Of a DNA stretch of 15,077 nt, positions 1 through 7,392 are shown piece by piece. The position numbers and the translations under genes are program-made. The first letter of the stretch is position 1; the number at the start of each line of letters is the position of its first letter. The notes beneath the pieces are model-generated. The model was not told where the DNA came from. It did no database searches and saw only the letters and a list, made by a program, of their open reading frames with translations. The stretch is from Hyphomicrobiaceae bacterium (GTDB lineage Bacteria; Pseudomonadota; Alphaproteobacteria; Rhizobiales; Hyphomicrobiaceae): contig JABSQE010000040.1 in the NCBI GenBank assembly GCA_013214245.1, positions 1 to 15,077 of the forward strand, read 5' to 3'.

Positions 1-725
1 CAGGAGGTACTGAAAGTCAAGACTGGGCTTCTATGCTTACCCGTATGTATATGCGTTGGGCGGAGCAGCATGGGTTTAAAGTAAAGTTGATACATGAGAG
101 CGCCGGTGAAGAAGCTGGTTTGAAGTCTGCAACGCTTGAGATTAAAGGCGAAAACGCTTACGGATGGCTTAAAACAGAAAGTGGTGTTCATCGTCTTGTT
201 CGTATATCACCTTTCGATTCTAACTCTCGGCGTCACACTAGTTTCGCATCAGCCTGGGTTTATCCTGTAGTTGACGATAGTATCGAAATTGAATTGAATG
301 AAGCAGATTGTCGTATCGATACTTACCGTTCCTCTGGCGCTGGTGGCCAACATGTTAATACTACAGATTCAGCTGTTCGTATTACGCATAATCCAAGTGG
401 TATTGTAGTCGCCTGTCAACAGGAGCGTTCTCAACATAAAAATCGCGCTACAGCATGGGGTATGCTTCGCGCTAGGCTCTACGAAGAAGAATTGCGCAGC
501 CGTGAAGTGAGAGCTAGTACACAATCAGCAGCTAAAACTGATATAGGCTGGGGGCACCAGATTAGATCATACGTTTTACAGCCATACAAAATGGTCAAAG
601 ATACCCGCACAGGCGTGGAAAGTACAGATCCGGAGAGAGTACTTAATGGTGACATAGATGTATTTATTGAAGCGGCATTAGCGCATAAGATTTCAAATGC
701 ACGCGCTGATGAAAATTTGGAATAA
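1..725 (+). CDS. prfB: Peptide chain release factor 2 (RF2), 5' end outside window
   Basis: RF2 recognises UAA and UGA stop codons on the ribosome and triggers hydrolysis of the finished peptide. The window opens inside the gene: from base 3 the frame reads GGTESQDWASM, a conserved RF2 stretch, so the ATG at 33 is internal. About 240 C-terminal residues of the usual roughly 370 are visible. The stop-codon-reading tripeptide Ser-Pro-Phe is at 207-215; SPF marks RF2, whereas RF1 has PxT. The catalytic GGQ loop is at 342-350, within SSGAGGQHVNTTDSAVR. The protein ends normally at TAA 723-725. Any programmed frameshift site, which many RF2 genes carry near codon 25, would lie upstream of the window. 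No clear terminator follows. RF2 identity is secure from SPF plus GGQ. Confidence 0.97.
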   Translation, partial: GGTESQDWASMLTRMYMRWAEQHGFKVKLIHESAGEEAGLKSATLEIKGENAYGWLKTESGVHRLVRISPFDSNSRRHTSFASAWVYPVVDDSIEIELNEADCRIDTYRSSGAGGQHVNTTDSAVRITHNPSGIVVACQQERSQHKNRATAWGMLRARLYEEELRSREVRASTQSAAKTDIGWGHQIRSYVLQPYKMVKDTRTGVESTDPERVLNGDIDVFIEAALAHKISNARADENLE

Positions 726-1205
726 TTTTAGTTGTTTTGCATGAGCCCCCAGATCTAAATTTGGATCGTTTAGGTTGCCCTACACTCTGTCTTAAAATTA
801 TTGTCTTATGGGTTCATGAGATCCATTGCAATAAGTTACTTACATTCTACTTAGATCCAGATTAAGATGTTTCATGTATGGCTATAATAAAAATAACTAG
901 ATTTATTTTTTAGGGTGAATTTATCAGTGGAAACTACTGTATCCTCTAAAATCTATGAAATTTCAATAATTTTATTGATTGAGTTGCCTAAGCTTCTTAT
1001 TTCCTTTTAATATGGTGAAAAAAGCTTTCGACGTTAAACCCACGGGAATGCTTCGATAATTTTAGCAAGTCTAATAACCTAACTTGAGAAAAGGCGTGCC
1101 AAAACTCCATTAATTAACAAAGAAATGTTTGATTTTGAAAACACTTTCGGCAAACCCATAGTGCAATAATCTGATTATGTAAGTTATTTGTAGAAATAGT
1201 TCCTA

Positions 1206-1235
1206 TTAATATAATACACTATGGTATTATATTGA
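1206..1235. repeat. AT-rich inverted repeat with 10-bp perfect arms
   Basis: AATATAATAC (1208-1217) and GTATTATATT (1224-1233) are exact reverse complements around the 6-base loop ACTATG. One G-U and one A-U pair can extend the stem outward. It is the longest perfect hairpin I found in this spacer, but in sequence this AT-rich a stem of this length can arise by chance, so function is unproven. Confidence 0.4.
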
Positions 1236-2183
1236 AATTACAATTTCACAGAAGCTAAGCTACTCAGTATGATGCGTTAATATCTCTATTTTTGTTAAGG
1301 TTAATGTCATGGTTTTAGGCATGAGGTTCGGAGGATCCATGTTAATCTTAGAAATCTTCTAAAGAACAAAAGTAAATTAACTAAGATCCAAATAAAATTT
1401 TATTACTTACTTTTTTAACACTAATACGCATAAATGGTTAATAAATCAAGCTATCTTATTATCATAAAAAAGCAATTTAATGCTATTGAAATATCAACTT
1501 TTGGTGCTGCTTAAATATAAAGCTTCTAGATTCAAAAAAGCTAATAATTATACAGAAAATAGATGAGATAGTAAAAAGCTGGTTACTAAATATTGATCAT
1601 TTAACAATCATTTCGCAATACCATCTCATTAAAGATACGATTTGATCTAAGCTCAAATCACTGGGAAATACTGTAAGTCTTTTTTTTAATTTGAATTATA
1701 TAGTTAACAATTCCTTAAATAATTCCAACAGCGGCCGACGTTTAGTATATAACATTATATTATAAATAATTTTATGTAGTTCTGGTACCATTCTGGTCTT
1801 GATTTAAGAATCAAGGTATAAATAAATCTCTTAAGATTTTAAATTATTAATCACTATTATTTAATTTCTGAACTGAGATAATTCAACGCATTATTAAATA
1901 TTAACTTATAATTAAACTATTCATCTGCAATTTAGAATTAATTCAAACAACTACAATCGATAACATTACTCCCCTAAAGTGTAATCTCAAACAATATATA
2001 AGCACAAATTAACTAGCTATTAAATATAAACGAGCATAAATATTTTTTTCGAATACTTGATATTAGAAACTAATTGCTAATTATAACATTCCTACAATAT
2101 TTTAGAGCATAATAAATAAAATATCTTTTTAAAACCACTATTTATATAGAAATTAAGAAATTCTGGTTTATTTTACAATAAGT

Positions 2184-2199
2184 CTCTCTATTTCGAGAG
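2184..2199. repeat. Small inverted repeat upstream of sciP
   Basis: CTCTC (2184-2188) and GAGAG (2195-2199) flank a 6-base loop, 30 bases before the sciP start. It would lie in the 5' leader or promoter of sciP. The stem is only five pairs, so an operator or leader role is speculative. Confidence 0.25.
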
Positions 2200-2228
2200 G
2201 TCATCCTAGTAGTATTAAGTGTAAGAGT

Positions 2229-2510
2229 ATGATGAACGATCAACAGTATAGACCTCAAATCCGATATGTAGTCGGTCCGGATGGAGGACCCTTAACTATA
2301 GCTGACCTTCCTCCCGCTGACACAAAACGCTGGGTAATTCGCCGAAAAGCTGAGGTTGTCGCAGCAGTACGCGGTGGTTTGCTCAGTCTTCAAGAAGCCT
2401 GCCAGCGTTACAAGCTTACAGTTGATGAGTTTTTAAGTTGGCAACGGTCTATTGAAAAGCACGGCTTGCCGGGGCTACGAGCAACAAGAGTGCAAGACTA
2501 TCGTGAGTAG
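2229..2510 (+). CDS. sciP: SciP-type CtrA-inhibitory cell-cycle regulator (DUF1153)
   Basis: This 93-residue protein matches the DUF1153/SciP family. In Caulobacter, SciP is a small helix-turn-helix-like protein that binds the response regulator CtrA and blocks transcription from CtrA-dependent promoters in G1. The family core is intact from about residue 11 to 90: IRYVVGPDGGPLTIADLPP, then RWVIRRKAEVVAAVRGG (34-50), then LSLQEACQRYKLTVDEFLSWQ (52-72; listed here as family motifs). Full length equals the Caulobacter protein. Two adjacent ATG codons (2229 and 2232) are possible starts; AAGAG just upstream is a weak Shine-Dalgarno site placed very close. The gene stands alone between long spacers, and no ctrA is in the window. 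Family identity is strong; the regulatory role here is inferred. Confidence 0.9.
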   Translation: MMNDQQYRPQIRYVVGPDGGPLTIADLPPADTKRWVIRRKAEVVAAVRGGLLSLQEACQRYKLTVDEFLSWQRSIEKHGLPGLRATRVQDYRE

Positions 2511-2679
2511 TAAGAATTTTAGCTTAGAACCTCTCATAAAAATTGAGATAAGAAATATGTTGGAATGGGTTAAAAAAGTACACCTCATATTATGTAAAGT
2601 TAAGAGCTTAAATTCTAATACTTGGCTTTTTTAGAAATTATTAACTGTAAGTTTTTATTTATTTTTTTAGCATTTTAAC

Positions 2680-2708
2680 TTGACAGGAAGCCCGATAGAA
2701 ACTATTTA
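2680..2708 (+). promoter_or_regulatory. Candidate promoter of groES-groEL
   Basis: TTGACA at 2680-2685 is a perfect sigma-70 -35 box. Exactly 17 bases separate it from TATTTA at 2703-2708, a poor but plausible -10. The start point would fall at about 2714, on the left arm of the CIRCE-like repeat, the classic layout for HrcA repression. The CTTGACA form could also serve a heat-shock sigma factor, but no good RpoH -10 box is evident. Confidence 0.6.
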
Positions 2709-2712
2709 AGTA

Positions 2713-2738
2713 CTAGCACTCTAATAGTTGAGTGCTAA
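2713..2738. promoter_or_regulatory. CIRCE-like HrcA operator with 8-base spacer
   Basis: CTAGCACTC (2713-2721) and GAGTGCTAA (2730-2738) match the CIRCE arms TTAGCACTC and GAGTGCTAA, apart from one changed outer base in the left arm. CIRCE is the binding site of the heat-shock repressor HrcA and normally has nine bases between the arms; here I count eight (2722-2729). Its position between the promoter and groES, 41 bases before the groES ATG, is typical. Confidence 0.85.
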
Positions 2739-2779
2739 CAAAAAATTCTAACCAATTATCACTCGAGGAGCAACTGTAT

Positions 2780-3070
2780 ATGAAGTTTCGTCCTTTACAC
2801 GACCGCGTAGTCGTGGAGCGTGTGGAAAGTGAGCAAAAGTCCGCCGGTGGGATAATAATACCTGACACCGCAGCTGAGAAACCACAAGAGGGCAAAGTCA
2901 TTGCCGTTGGTCCAGGTGCTCGCGGAGAAAACAGCGAAGTTGTGCCCATGGATGTCAGTGTCAATGACCGAATTCTTTTCGGTAAATGGTCAGGCACAGA
3001 AGTAAAGATAGATGGTAAAGATCTACTCATTATGAAAGAAAGCGACATAATGGGAATCTTGGAAAACTAG
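2780..3070 (+). CDS. groES: Co-chaperonin GroES (Hsp10)
   Basis: GroES forms the heptameric lid on the GroEL folding chamber in the cytoplasm. The 96-residue product starts MKFRPLHDRVVVERVE, the usual GroES N-terminus. It carries the mobile loop that contacts GroEL (about residues 16-32, with GGIIIPDTA at 23-31) and the beta-barrel core with VGPG and DRILFGKW. The ATG at 2780 is chosen over an in-frame ATG at 2732 because the earlier one lies inside the CIRCE-like operator, would add 16 non-homologous residues, and lacks a ribosome site. GAGGAG at 2765-2770 is well placed for 2780. The gene is 67 bases upstream of groEL and cotranscribed with it. The length is normal and no defect is seen. 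Confidence 0.98.
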   Translation: MKFRPLHDRVVVERVESEQKSAGGIIIPDTAAEKPQEGKVIAVGPGARGENSEVVPMDVSVNDRILFGKWSGTEVKIDGKDLLIMKESDIMGILEN

Positions 3071-3122
3071 TATAAATAAATTTATATTTACAACACTTTG
3101 AATTTTAACTTCAAGCGAACCT

Positions 3123-3127
3123 AGGAG
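3123..3127 (+). promoter_or_regulatory. Ribosome binding site of groEL
   Basis: AGGAG lies 10 bases before the groEL ATG at 3138. Together with the GAGGAG before groES it is among the better Shine-Dalgarno sequences in the window, fitting a highly expressed operon. Confidence 0.8.
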
Positions 3128-3137
3128 ATTAGCCACC

Positions 3138-4787
3138 ATGGCTGCCAAGGACGTAAAATTTTCAGGCGAGGCCCGCGATCGCATGTTACGCGGCGTAGAT
3201 ATTCTTGCAAACGCTGTAAAAGTAACGCTTGGTCCAAAAGGACGTAATGTAGTAATAGATAAATCTTTTGGTGCACCACGTACGACAAAAGATGGTGTTA
3301 CGGTTGCCAAAGAAATAGAGCTTGAAGACAAGTTCGAAAATATGGGCGCTCAGATGCTTCGTGAAGTAGCGTCTAAAACAAACGATGTTGCTGGTGACGG
3401 GACTACCACTGCTACTGTTCTTGCGCAGGCAATAGTACGTGAAGGTTTGAAGTCTGTTGCAGCTGGCATGAATCCAATGGACCTTAAGCGTGGAATTGAC
3501 AAAGCTGTAGTTCAAGTTGTTGCTGATATTGAGAGTAATTCGAAAAAAGTTAGAAACTCGGATGAAATATCTCAAGTTGGTACAATTTCAGCCAATGGCG
3601 AGCGTGAGATAGGTGACATGATAGCCGAGGCTATGCAAAAGGTCGGCAACGAAGGTGTTATCACTGTCGAAGAGGCTAAGAGCCTTGAGACTGAGCTTGA
3701 CGTTGTGGAAGGTATGCAGTTTGATCGAGGATATCTGTCTCCTTATTTCATTACAAATCCTGAAAAGATGGTAACAGAACTTGAAGATCCATACATCCTG
3801 ATTCATGAAAAAAAGCTTTCAAACCTTCAGGCTATGCTGCCCGTCTTGGAAGCTGTGGTACAGACTGGAAAACCTCTTCTAATTATAGCCGAGGATGTTG
3901 AGGGTGAGGCTTTAGCTACTTTGGTGGTTAATAAGCTGCGTGGTGGCCTTAAAGTTGCTGCGGTTAAAGCACCAGGATTTGGAGACCGTCGCAAAGCAAT
4001 GCTTGAAGACATTGCCATACTTACTAATGGTCAGATGATCTCAGAAGACCTCGGTATTAAGCTGGAAAACGTCTCAATTGATATGTTAGGTCGCGCCAAG
4101 CGAGTATCTATCACTAAGGACGACAGCACTATTGTAGACGGTGGAGGCAATAAAGCAGACATTGAGGCTCGTGTAGCTCAGATTCGCGCTCAAATTGAGG
4201 AAACCACATCCGATTATGATCGCGAAAAACTGCAGGAACGCCTAGCTAAGCTTGCAGGAGGAGTTGCTGTTATTAAGGTCGGTGGCGCCACTGAGGTAGA
4301 GGTCAAGGAGCGTAAGGACCGCGTTGATGATGCTCTAAATGCTACACGTGCGGCTGTAGAAGAAGGAATTGTGCCAGGTGGTGGTGTAAGCTTACTAAAG
4401 GCTTCTTCTAAAATCAACGTGCAGGGTTACAATGATGACCAGGAAGCTGGTATAGCAATTGTCGCTAAGGCTCTGCAGGCTCCTATTCGTCAGATTGCCG
4501 AGAACGCTGGCGTTGAGGGCTCAATTGTATGTGGTAAGGTGCTTGAAACTGCTGGCAACTCACAAGGCTACGACGCACAAACTGATGAATACTGCGATAT
4601 GTTTGTCAAAGGTATTATTGACCCAGCTAAGGTGGTTAGGACAGCACTACAGGATGCTGCGTCCATTGCTAGTTTGTTGATAACCACTGAGGCAGCCGTC
4701 GCTGAGTCTCCTAAGAAGGAGTCGCCTGCAGCTGCTGGTGGTATGCCAGACATGGGCGGTATGGGGGGAATGGGCGGTATGATGTAA
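3138..4787 (+). CDS. groEL: Chaperonin GroEL (Hsp60)
   Basis: GroEL is the ATP-driven double-ring chaperonin that folds proteins with GroES. The product has 549 residues, normal for the family. Equatorial ATP-site residues are present: TLGPKG at 30-35, Asp52 in KDGVTVAKEI, and the signature DGTTT at 87-91. The GGG loop motif GIVPGGGVSLL is followed by the second equatorial half. The C-terminus ends in the typical Gly-Gly-Met repeat. The start is fixed by AGGAG at 3123-3127 and by the conserved MAAKDVKFS beginning. It is the second gene of the CIRCE-controlled operon and is followed by a strong terminator. Codon use is less AT-biased than in the surrounding spacers, as expected for an abundant protein under strong selection. 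Nothing is missing. Confidence 0.99.
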   Translation: MAAKDVKFSGEARDRMLRGVDILANAVKVTLGPKGRNVVIDKSFGAPRTTKDGVTVAKEIELEDKFENMGAQMLREVASKTNDVAGDGTTTATVLAQAIVREGLKSVAAGMNPMDLKRGIDKAVVQVVADIESNSKKVRNSDEISQVGTISANGEREIGDMIAEAMQKVGNEGVITVEEAKSLETELDVVEGMQFDRGYLSPYFITNPEKMVTELEDPYILIHEKKLSNLQAMLPVLEAVVQTGKPLLIIAEDVEGEALATLVVNKLRGGLKVAAVKAPGFGDRRKAMLEDIAILTNGQMISEDLGIKLENVSIDMLGRAKRVSITKDDSTIVDGGGNKADIEARVAQIRAQIEETTSDYDREKLQERLAKLAGGVAVIKVGGATEVEVKERKDRVDDALNATRAAVEEGIVPGGGVSLLKASSKINVQGYNDDQEAGIAIVAKALQAPIRQIAENAGVEGSIVCGKVLETAGNSQGYDAQTDEYCDMFVKGIIDPAKVVRTALQDAASIASLLITTEAAVAESPKKESPAAAGGMPDMGGMGGMGGMM

Positions 4788-4796
4788 TATCGTTCA

Positions 4797-4861
4797 TAAT
4801 AAAACCTTTTTATTACGCCGTAAAACAAGGCCGTCCACAACTAGTTCTGTGGGCGGTTTTG
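4797..4861 (+). terminator. Transcription terminator of groES-groEL
   Basis: CCGTCCACA (4831-4839) pairs with TGTGGGCGG (4848-4856), nine pairs with one G-U, around an 8-base loop, and is followed by TTTT. This GC-rich stem contrasts with the AT-rich surroundings. Just upstream, TAATAAAA (4797-4804) and TTTTATTA (4808-4815) form a second, AT-only hairpin, giving a tandem arrangement 9 bases after the groEL stop. Confidence 0.85.
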
Positions 4862-4906
4862 TAGTTCAACCTGCATAAGTTGGAAAAAATACACATCTTT
4901 CCCCAG

Positions 4907-4920
4907 CTGTAAATTTACAG
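4907..4920. repeat. 14-base perfect palindrome
   Basis: CTGTAAATTTACAG is its own reverse complement, with a further AGCT on each side, slightly offset. It lies between the groEL terminator and the yggT gene, about 165 bases before the yggT start. It could be a dimeric-repressor operator, but no regulator can be named. Confidence 0.35.
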
Positions 4921-5083
4921 GAGCTATAACTTGATTTGAATCTTTTATAAGGACCAATCAATGTCATAAGTGTACGTACTAAACGATGTGTACTGTTCGG
5001 TTTTACTTGATATAACGTAATAGTGTGACTAAATTCAAATTCAAGAATGTGGTTTGACTTCTAAAAAAGGTTGAGAAATCAAA

Positions 5084-5374
5084 ATGATCGAGTTGCTTCA
5101 ATTTATAAGTTATCTGATTACACTTTATATCTACGTGATAATAGCAACAGTTGTACTATCCTGGCTAATGGTGTTCAATGTGATTAATCCTCGAAATGAA
5201 TTTGTCCGCTCATTGGGCGGAGCTTTGCACTCTATGACTGAACCTTTATTACGGCCCATTCGGCGATTTATGCCGGATCTAGGTGGGATAGACCTTTCAC
5301 CTGCCGCGCTAGGCTTAGGATGTGTCTTTATTCAAACTGTGGTTATTCCTAATATTGCAAAACAATTTATTTAG
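5084..5374 (+). CDS. yggT: YggT family inner-membrane protein
   Basis: The product is a 96-residue integral membrane protein of the YggT family, linked in the literature to membrane and osmotic-stress functions and to cell-envelope organisation; its exact activity is not settled. Two hydrophobic segments are visible at about residues 6-32 and 72-90. The conserved linker between them reads TEPLLRPIRRFMPDLGGIDL. The length is that of the single-repeat alphaproteobacterial form. The start at 5084 has only a weak ribosome site (AAAGG at 5066-5070 is somewhat far), but no better in-frame start exists because the protein begins directly with its membrane segment. In many relatives a DUF167 (YggU) gene follows; here the next 288 bases hold no gene, so that partner is absent at this locus. 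Confidence 0.9.
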   Translation: MIELLQFISYLITLYIYVIIATVVLSWLMVFNVINPRNEFVRSLGGALHSMTEPLLRPIRRFMPDLGGIDLSPAALGLGCVFIQTVVIPNIAKQFI

Positions 5375-5662
5375 GGATTTGTTACAGGCTGTGATTAGAT
5401 AAATTTTATGCTAAAGGCATGAGTTTTAGGTTCCTTAATTAAAGTTCGCATTAACTTATACAAGATATTTTATGACATGTGCCACGCCTTTTAGTAAAGC
5501 ATTAGTTAGATATCTAGAATGCTTTTATTGCATTGACAAATTCCCTTAATAGTTTTTTGAATAAAATTTAACTTTCTTATTATTTTTATTTATTACCAAT
5601 TAATCAGGTTAGTTTGTTGCGTGTTAAATTTTTAAAACTTGCAGTCGTCCATAAGCCTTTAA
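5375..5662. other. Gene-free spacer between yggT and the ABC exporter
   Basis: AT-rich sequence of 288 bases with no ORF on either strand. TTGACA occurs at 5533-5538 but no -10 box lies at a proper distance, so no promoter is called. The position corresponds to the DUF167 gene often found after yggT, but no remnant of it is recognisable. Confidence 0.5.
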
Positions 5663-6619
5663 ATGTTTCTCACTGATAATCATCCCGGCATGCCTTCAAT
5701 CATCTCCATAAAAAGTTTGTCAAAGACTTACTCTTCAGGCCTTGATGCTCTCAAATCTGTAACATTAGATATAGAACGTGGAGAAATATTTGCTTTGCTT
5801 GGTCCTAACGGAGCAGGAAAGACTACGCTGATAAATATAATTTGTGGGCTAATGAATTCTTCTTCTGGCACTGTAAAAGTCAATGGTCATGATGTAATTG
5901 ATCATTATCGCTATACACGCTCTATAATAGGACTTGTTCCACAAGAATTGATGACTGATTCATTTGAGACTATACGTTCTACCGTAAATTTTAGTCGCGG
6001 TTTATTTGGAAAAAAGTCCGACCCCGGATATTTAAAAAAAATTTTGAGTGATTTAGACTTATGGGATAAAAGAAACGACCAGATTATGACTTTATCTGGT
6101 GGAATGAAACGGCGCTTACTTGTTGCAAAAGCACTTAGTCACGAGCCTAGTATCCTATTTCTAGATGAGCCAACTGCTGGTGTAGACATAAATTTACGGC
6201 AAGATATGTGGCGAATAGTGCGCGATTTACAATCAAATGGTGTGACTATAATTCTCACTACGCATTACATCAAAGAAGCAGAAGAAATGGCTGATCGGAT
6301 AGGTGTTATGAATAGTGGTGAGTTGGTCCTGGTTGAGGATAAAAGAAGTTTAATGCGTAAGCTTGGAAAAAAGTACCTGACACTACAACTGCACAATCGG
6401 ATAGATAATATTCCTGCTGCTTTAGCTCCATTTCGGCTTAAGAAATCAAAAAGTGGAATAGAGCTGACATACACTTATGATACTAAAGGTGAACAAACTG
6501 GAATATATGACCTGTTCAGTACTCTAAAACAGATAGGCTTGAAGTTTCGAGATTTGCATACCTCGCAGAGTTCACTTGAAGATATATTTGTCGAACTTGT
6601 TGGGAATAAGCAATCGTGA
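5663..6619 (+). CDS. yadG: ABC-2 type transporter ATP-binding protein, YadG-like
   Basis: This is the ATPase subunit of an ABC exporter that pairs with the permease encoded directly downstream; the substrate is unknown. All nucleotide-binding motifs are present: Walker A GPNGAGKT (47-54), Q-loop Gln94 in LVPQE, signature LSGGM (144-148), Walker B ILFLDEP (164-170), D-loop AGVD and the switch His201. Sequence such as LVPQE, FETI, LDLWDKRN and TAGVDINLR resembles E. coli YadG. The C-terminal 100 residues form an extension ending in LEDIFVELV, typical of this subfamily. The start is uncertain: the ATG at 5690 gives 309 residues, close to YadG (308), whereas 5663 adds nine residues, and neither has a clear ribosome site. 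The stop overlaps the permease start by four bases. Confidence 0.93.
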   Translation: MFLTDNHPGMPSIISIKSLSKTYSSGLDALKSVTLDIERGEIFALLGPNGAGKTTLINIICGLMNSSSGTVKVNGHDVIDHYRYTRSIIGLVPQELMTDSFETIRSTVNFSRGLFGKKSDPGYLKKILSDLDLWDKRNDQIMTLSGGMKRRLLVAKALSHEPSILFLDEPTAGVDINLRQDMWRIVRDLQSNGVTIILTTHYIKEAEEMADRIGVMNSGELVLVEDKRSLMRKLGKKYLTLQLHNRIDNIPAALAPFRLKKSKSGIELTYTYDTKGEQTGIYDLFSTLKQIGLKFRDLHTSQSSLEDIFVELVGNKQS

Positions 6620-7392
6620 CACACTCATTTATTAATACTCATGCGGTTTATGCAATTTACAAAAATGAGATGGCTCGAACTTGGCGTAATATTTTGCAAA
6701 GTATTATAGCTCCAGTAATTTCAACTTGTCTCTACTTTGTAGTATTTGGTGCTGCAACAGAATTTCGTATTTCAGAGGTCGAAAATATTAATTATGGCGC
6801 TTTTATTGTGCCAGGATTAGTTATGCTAACCTTGTTAACACAGAGTGTTTTGAATTCGTCTTTCAGTATATACTTTCCCAAGTTTGTCGGAACAATATAT
6901 GAAATATTATCCGCTCCAATTTCACCGTTCGAGGTTGTTTTGGGTTATGTAGGAGCTGCCGCAACCAAGTCAGTCATTATTGGTTTTATTATTCTTATCA
7001 CCTCTTCTTTTATAGTCGAGATTGACATTGCTCATCCTTTTATCGCATTGTTTTTTATGATTTTCATATCAATAATATTTGCAATGCTTGGTTTTATAAT
7101 TGGTGTTTGGGCGCAAAACTTTGAGCAGCTTCAGGTAATACCACTACTTTTTATCACACCTCTGGCTTTCCTTGGAGGTAGTTTTTATTCAATAAATATA
7201 CTGCCGCCATTTTGGCAAACACTGAGTTTGTTTAACCCAGTTTTATACTTAATAAGCGGTTTTCGCTGGAGCTTTATGGAAATGGCAGAGGTAAATGTCT
7301 GGCTTAGTGTAATTACTGCTATAACTTTTTTTTGTGTTTTCTTCGCGTGTATTTGGTGGATTTTTAAAACCGGATACCGACTTAAGCACTAA
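6616..7392 (+). CDS. yadH: ABC-2 type transporter permease, YadH-like
   Basis: This is the membrane subunit of the exporter whose ATPase precedes it. The 258-residue product has about six hydrophobic segments and the ABC-2 permease landmarks: IVPGL (64-68), a central TPLAFLGGSFYS (181-192), LPPFW (196-200), FNP and the SGFRW motif (214-218), all resembling E. coli YadH (256 residues). It starts with GTG at 6616, and the overlap GTGA with the ATPase stop indicates translational coupling and equal output of both subunits. The substrate cannot be read from sequence; related systems have been linked to export of polysaccharide, lipid or drugs. A run of nine T residues near the 3' end (from about 7326) lies inside the last membrane segment but the frame is intact. 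Confidence 0.94.
   Translation: MTHSFINTHAVYAIYKNEMARTWRNILQSIIAPVISTCLYFVVFGAATEFRISEVENINYGAFIVPGLVMLTLLTQSVLNSSFSIYFPKFVGTIYEILSAPISPFEVVLGYVGAAATKSVIIGFIILITSSFIVEIDIAHPFIALFFMIFISIIFAMLGFIIGVWAQNFEQLQVIPLLFITPLAFLGGSFYSINILPPFWQTLSLFNPVLYLISGFRWSFMEMAEVNVWLSVITAITFFCVFFACIWWIFKTGYRLKH

Larger units (their letters stand above)
726..2228. other. 1.5-kb gene-poor, AT-rich spacer between prfB and sciP
   Basis: No ORF with recognisable protein character was found on either strand. The sequence is very AT-rich with stops in all frames. It holds a strong AT hairpin at 1206-1235, a smaller inverted repeat at 1798-1815 (CTTGATT and AATCAAG, loop TAAG), and a 27-codon GTG-started reading frame at 927-1010 behind an AGGGTGA sequence. 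I recognised no tRNA, no other RNA gene and no mobile element. The likeliest reading is a decayed gene or genes plus the sciP promoter region. The decay is inferred from length and composition, not from homology I can see. Confidence 0.6.

Noticed and set aside
983..995. 13-base direct repeat GTTGCCTAAGCTT, also at 9461-9473
   Set aside because: The flanks do not match, and a few shared 13-mers are expected by chance in 15 kb of AT-rich DNA.
1321..1340. tRNA T-arm-like GGTTCGGAGGATCC
   Set aside because: The arm does not pair correctly and no acceptor, D-arm or anticodon arm can be built around it.
2452..2634. 60-codon + strand frame overlapping the end of sciP
   Set aside because: It overlaps the conserved SciP coding region in another frame and its tail has spacer-like composition with no family character.
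2732..2779. Extended GroES start 16 codons upstream
   Set aside because: It begins inside the CIRCE-like repeat, lacks a ribosome site and adds residues not found in GroES; ATG 2780 with GAGGAG is clearly better.
3186..3806. Minus-strand frames opposite groEL
   Set aside because: They are antisense shadows of a strongly conserved coding sequence and resemble no protein family.
5533..5567. Promoter for yadG from TTGACA (5533-5538) and TAAAAT (5562-5567)
   Set aside because: The gap is 23 bases, too long for a normal sigma-70 promoter, and no -10 at 16-18 bases is present.
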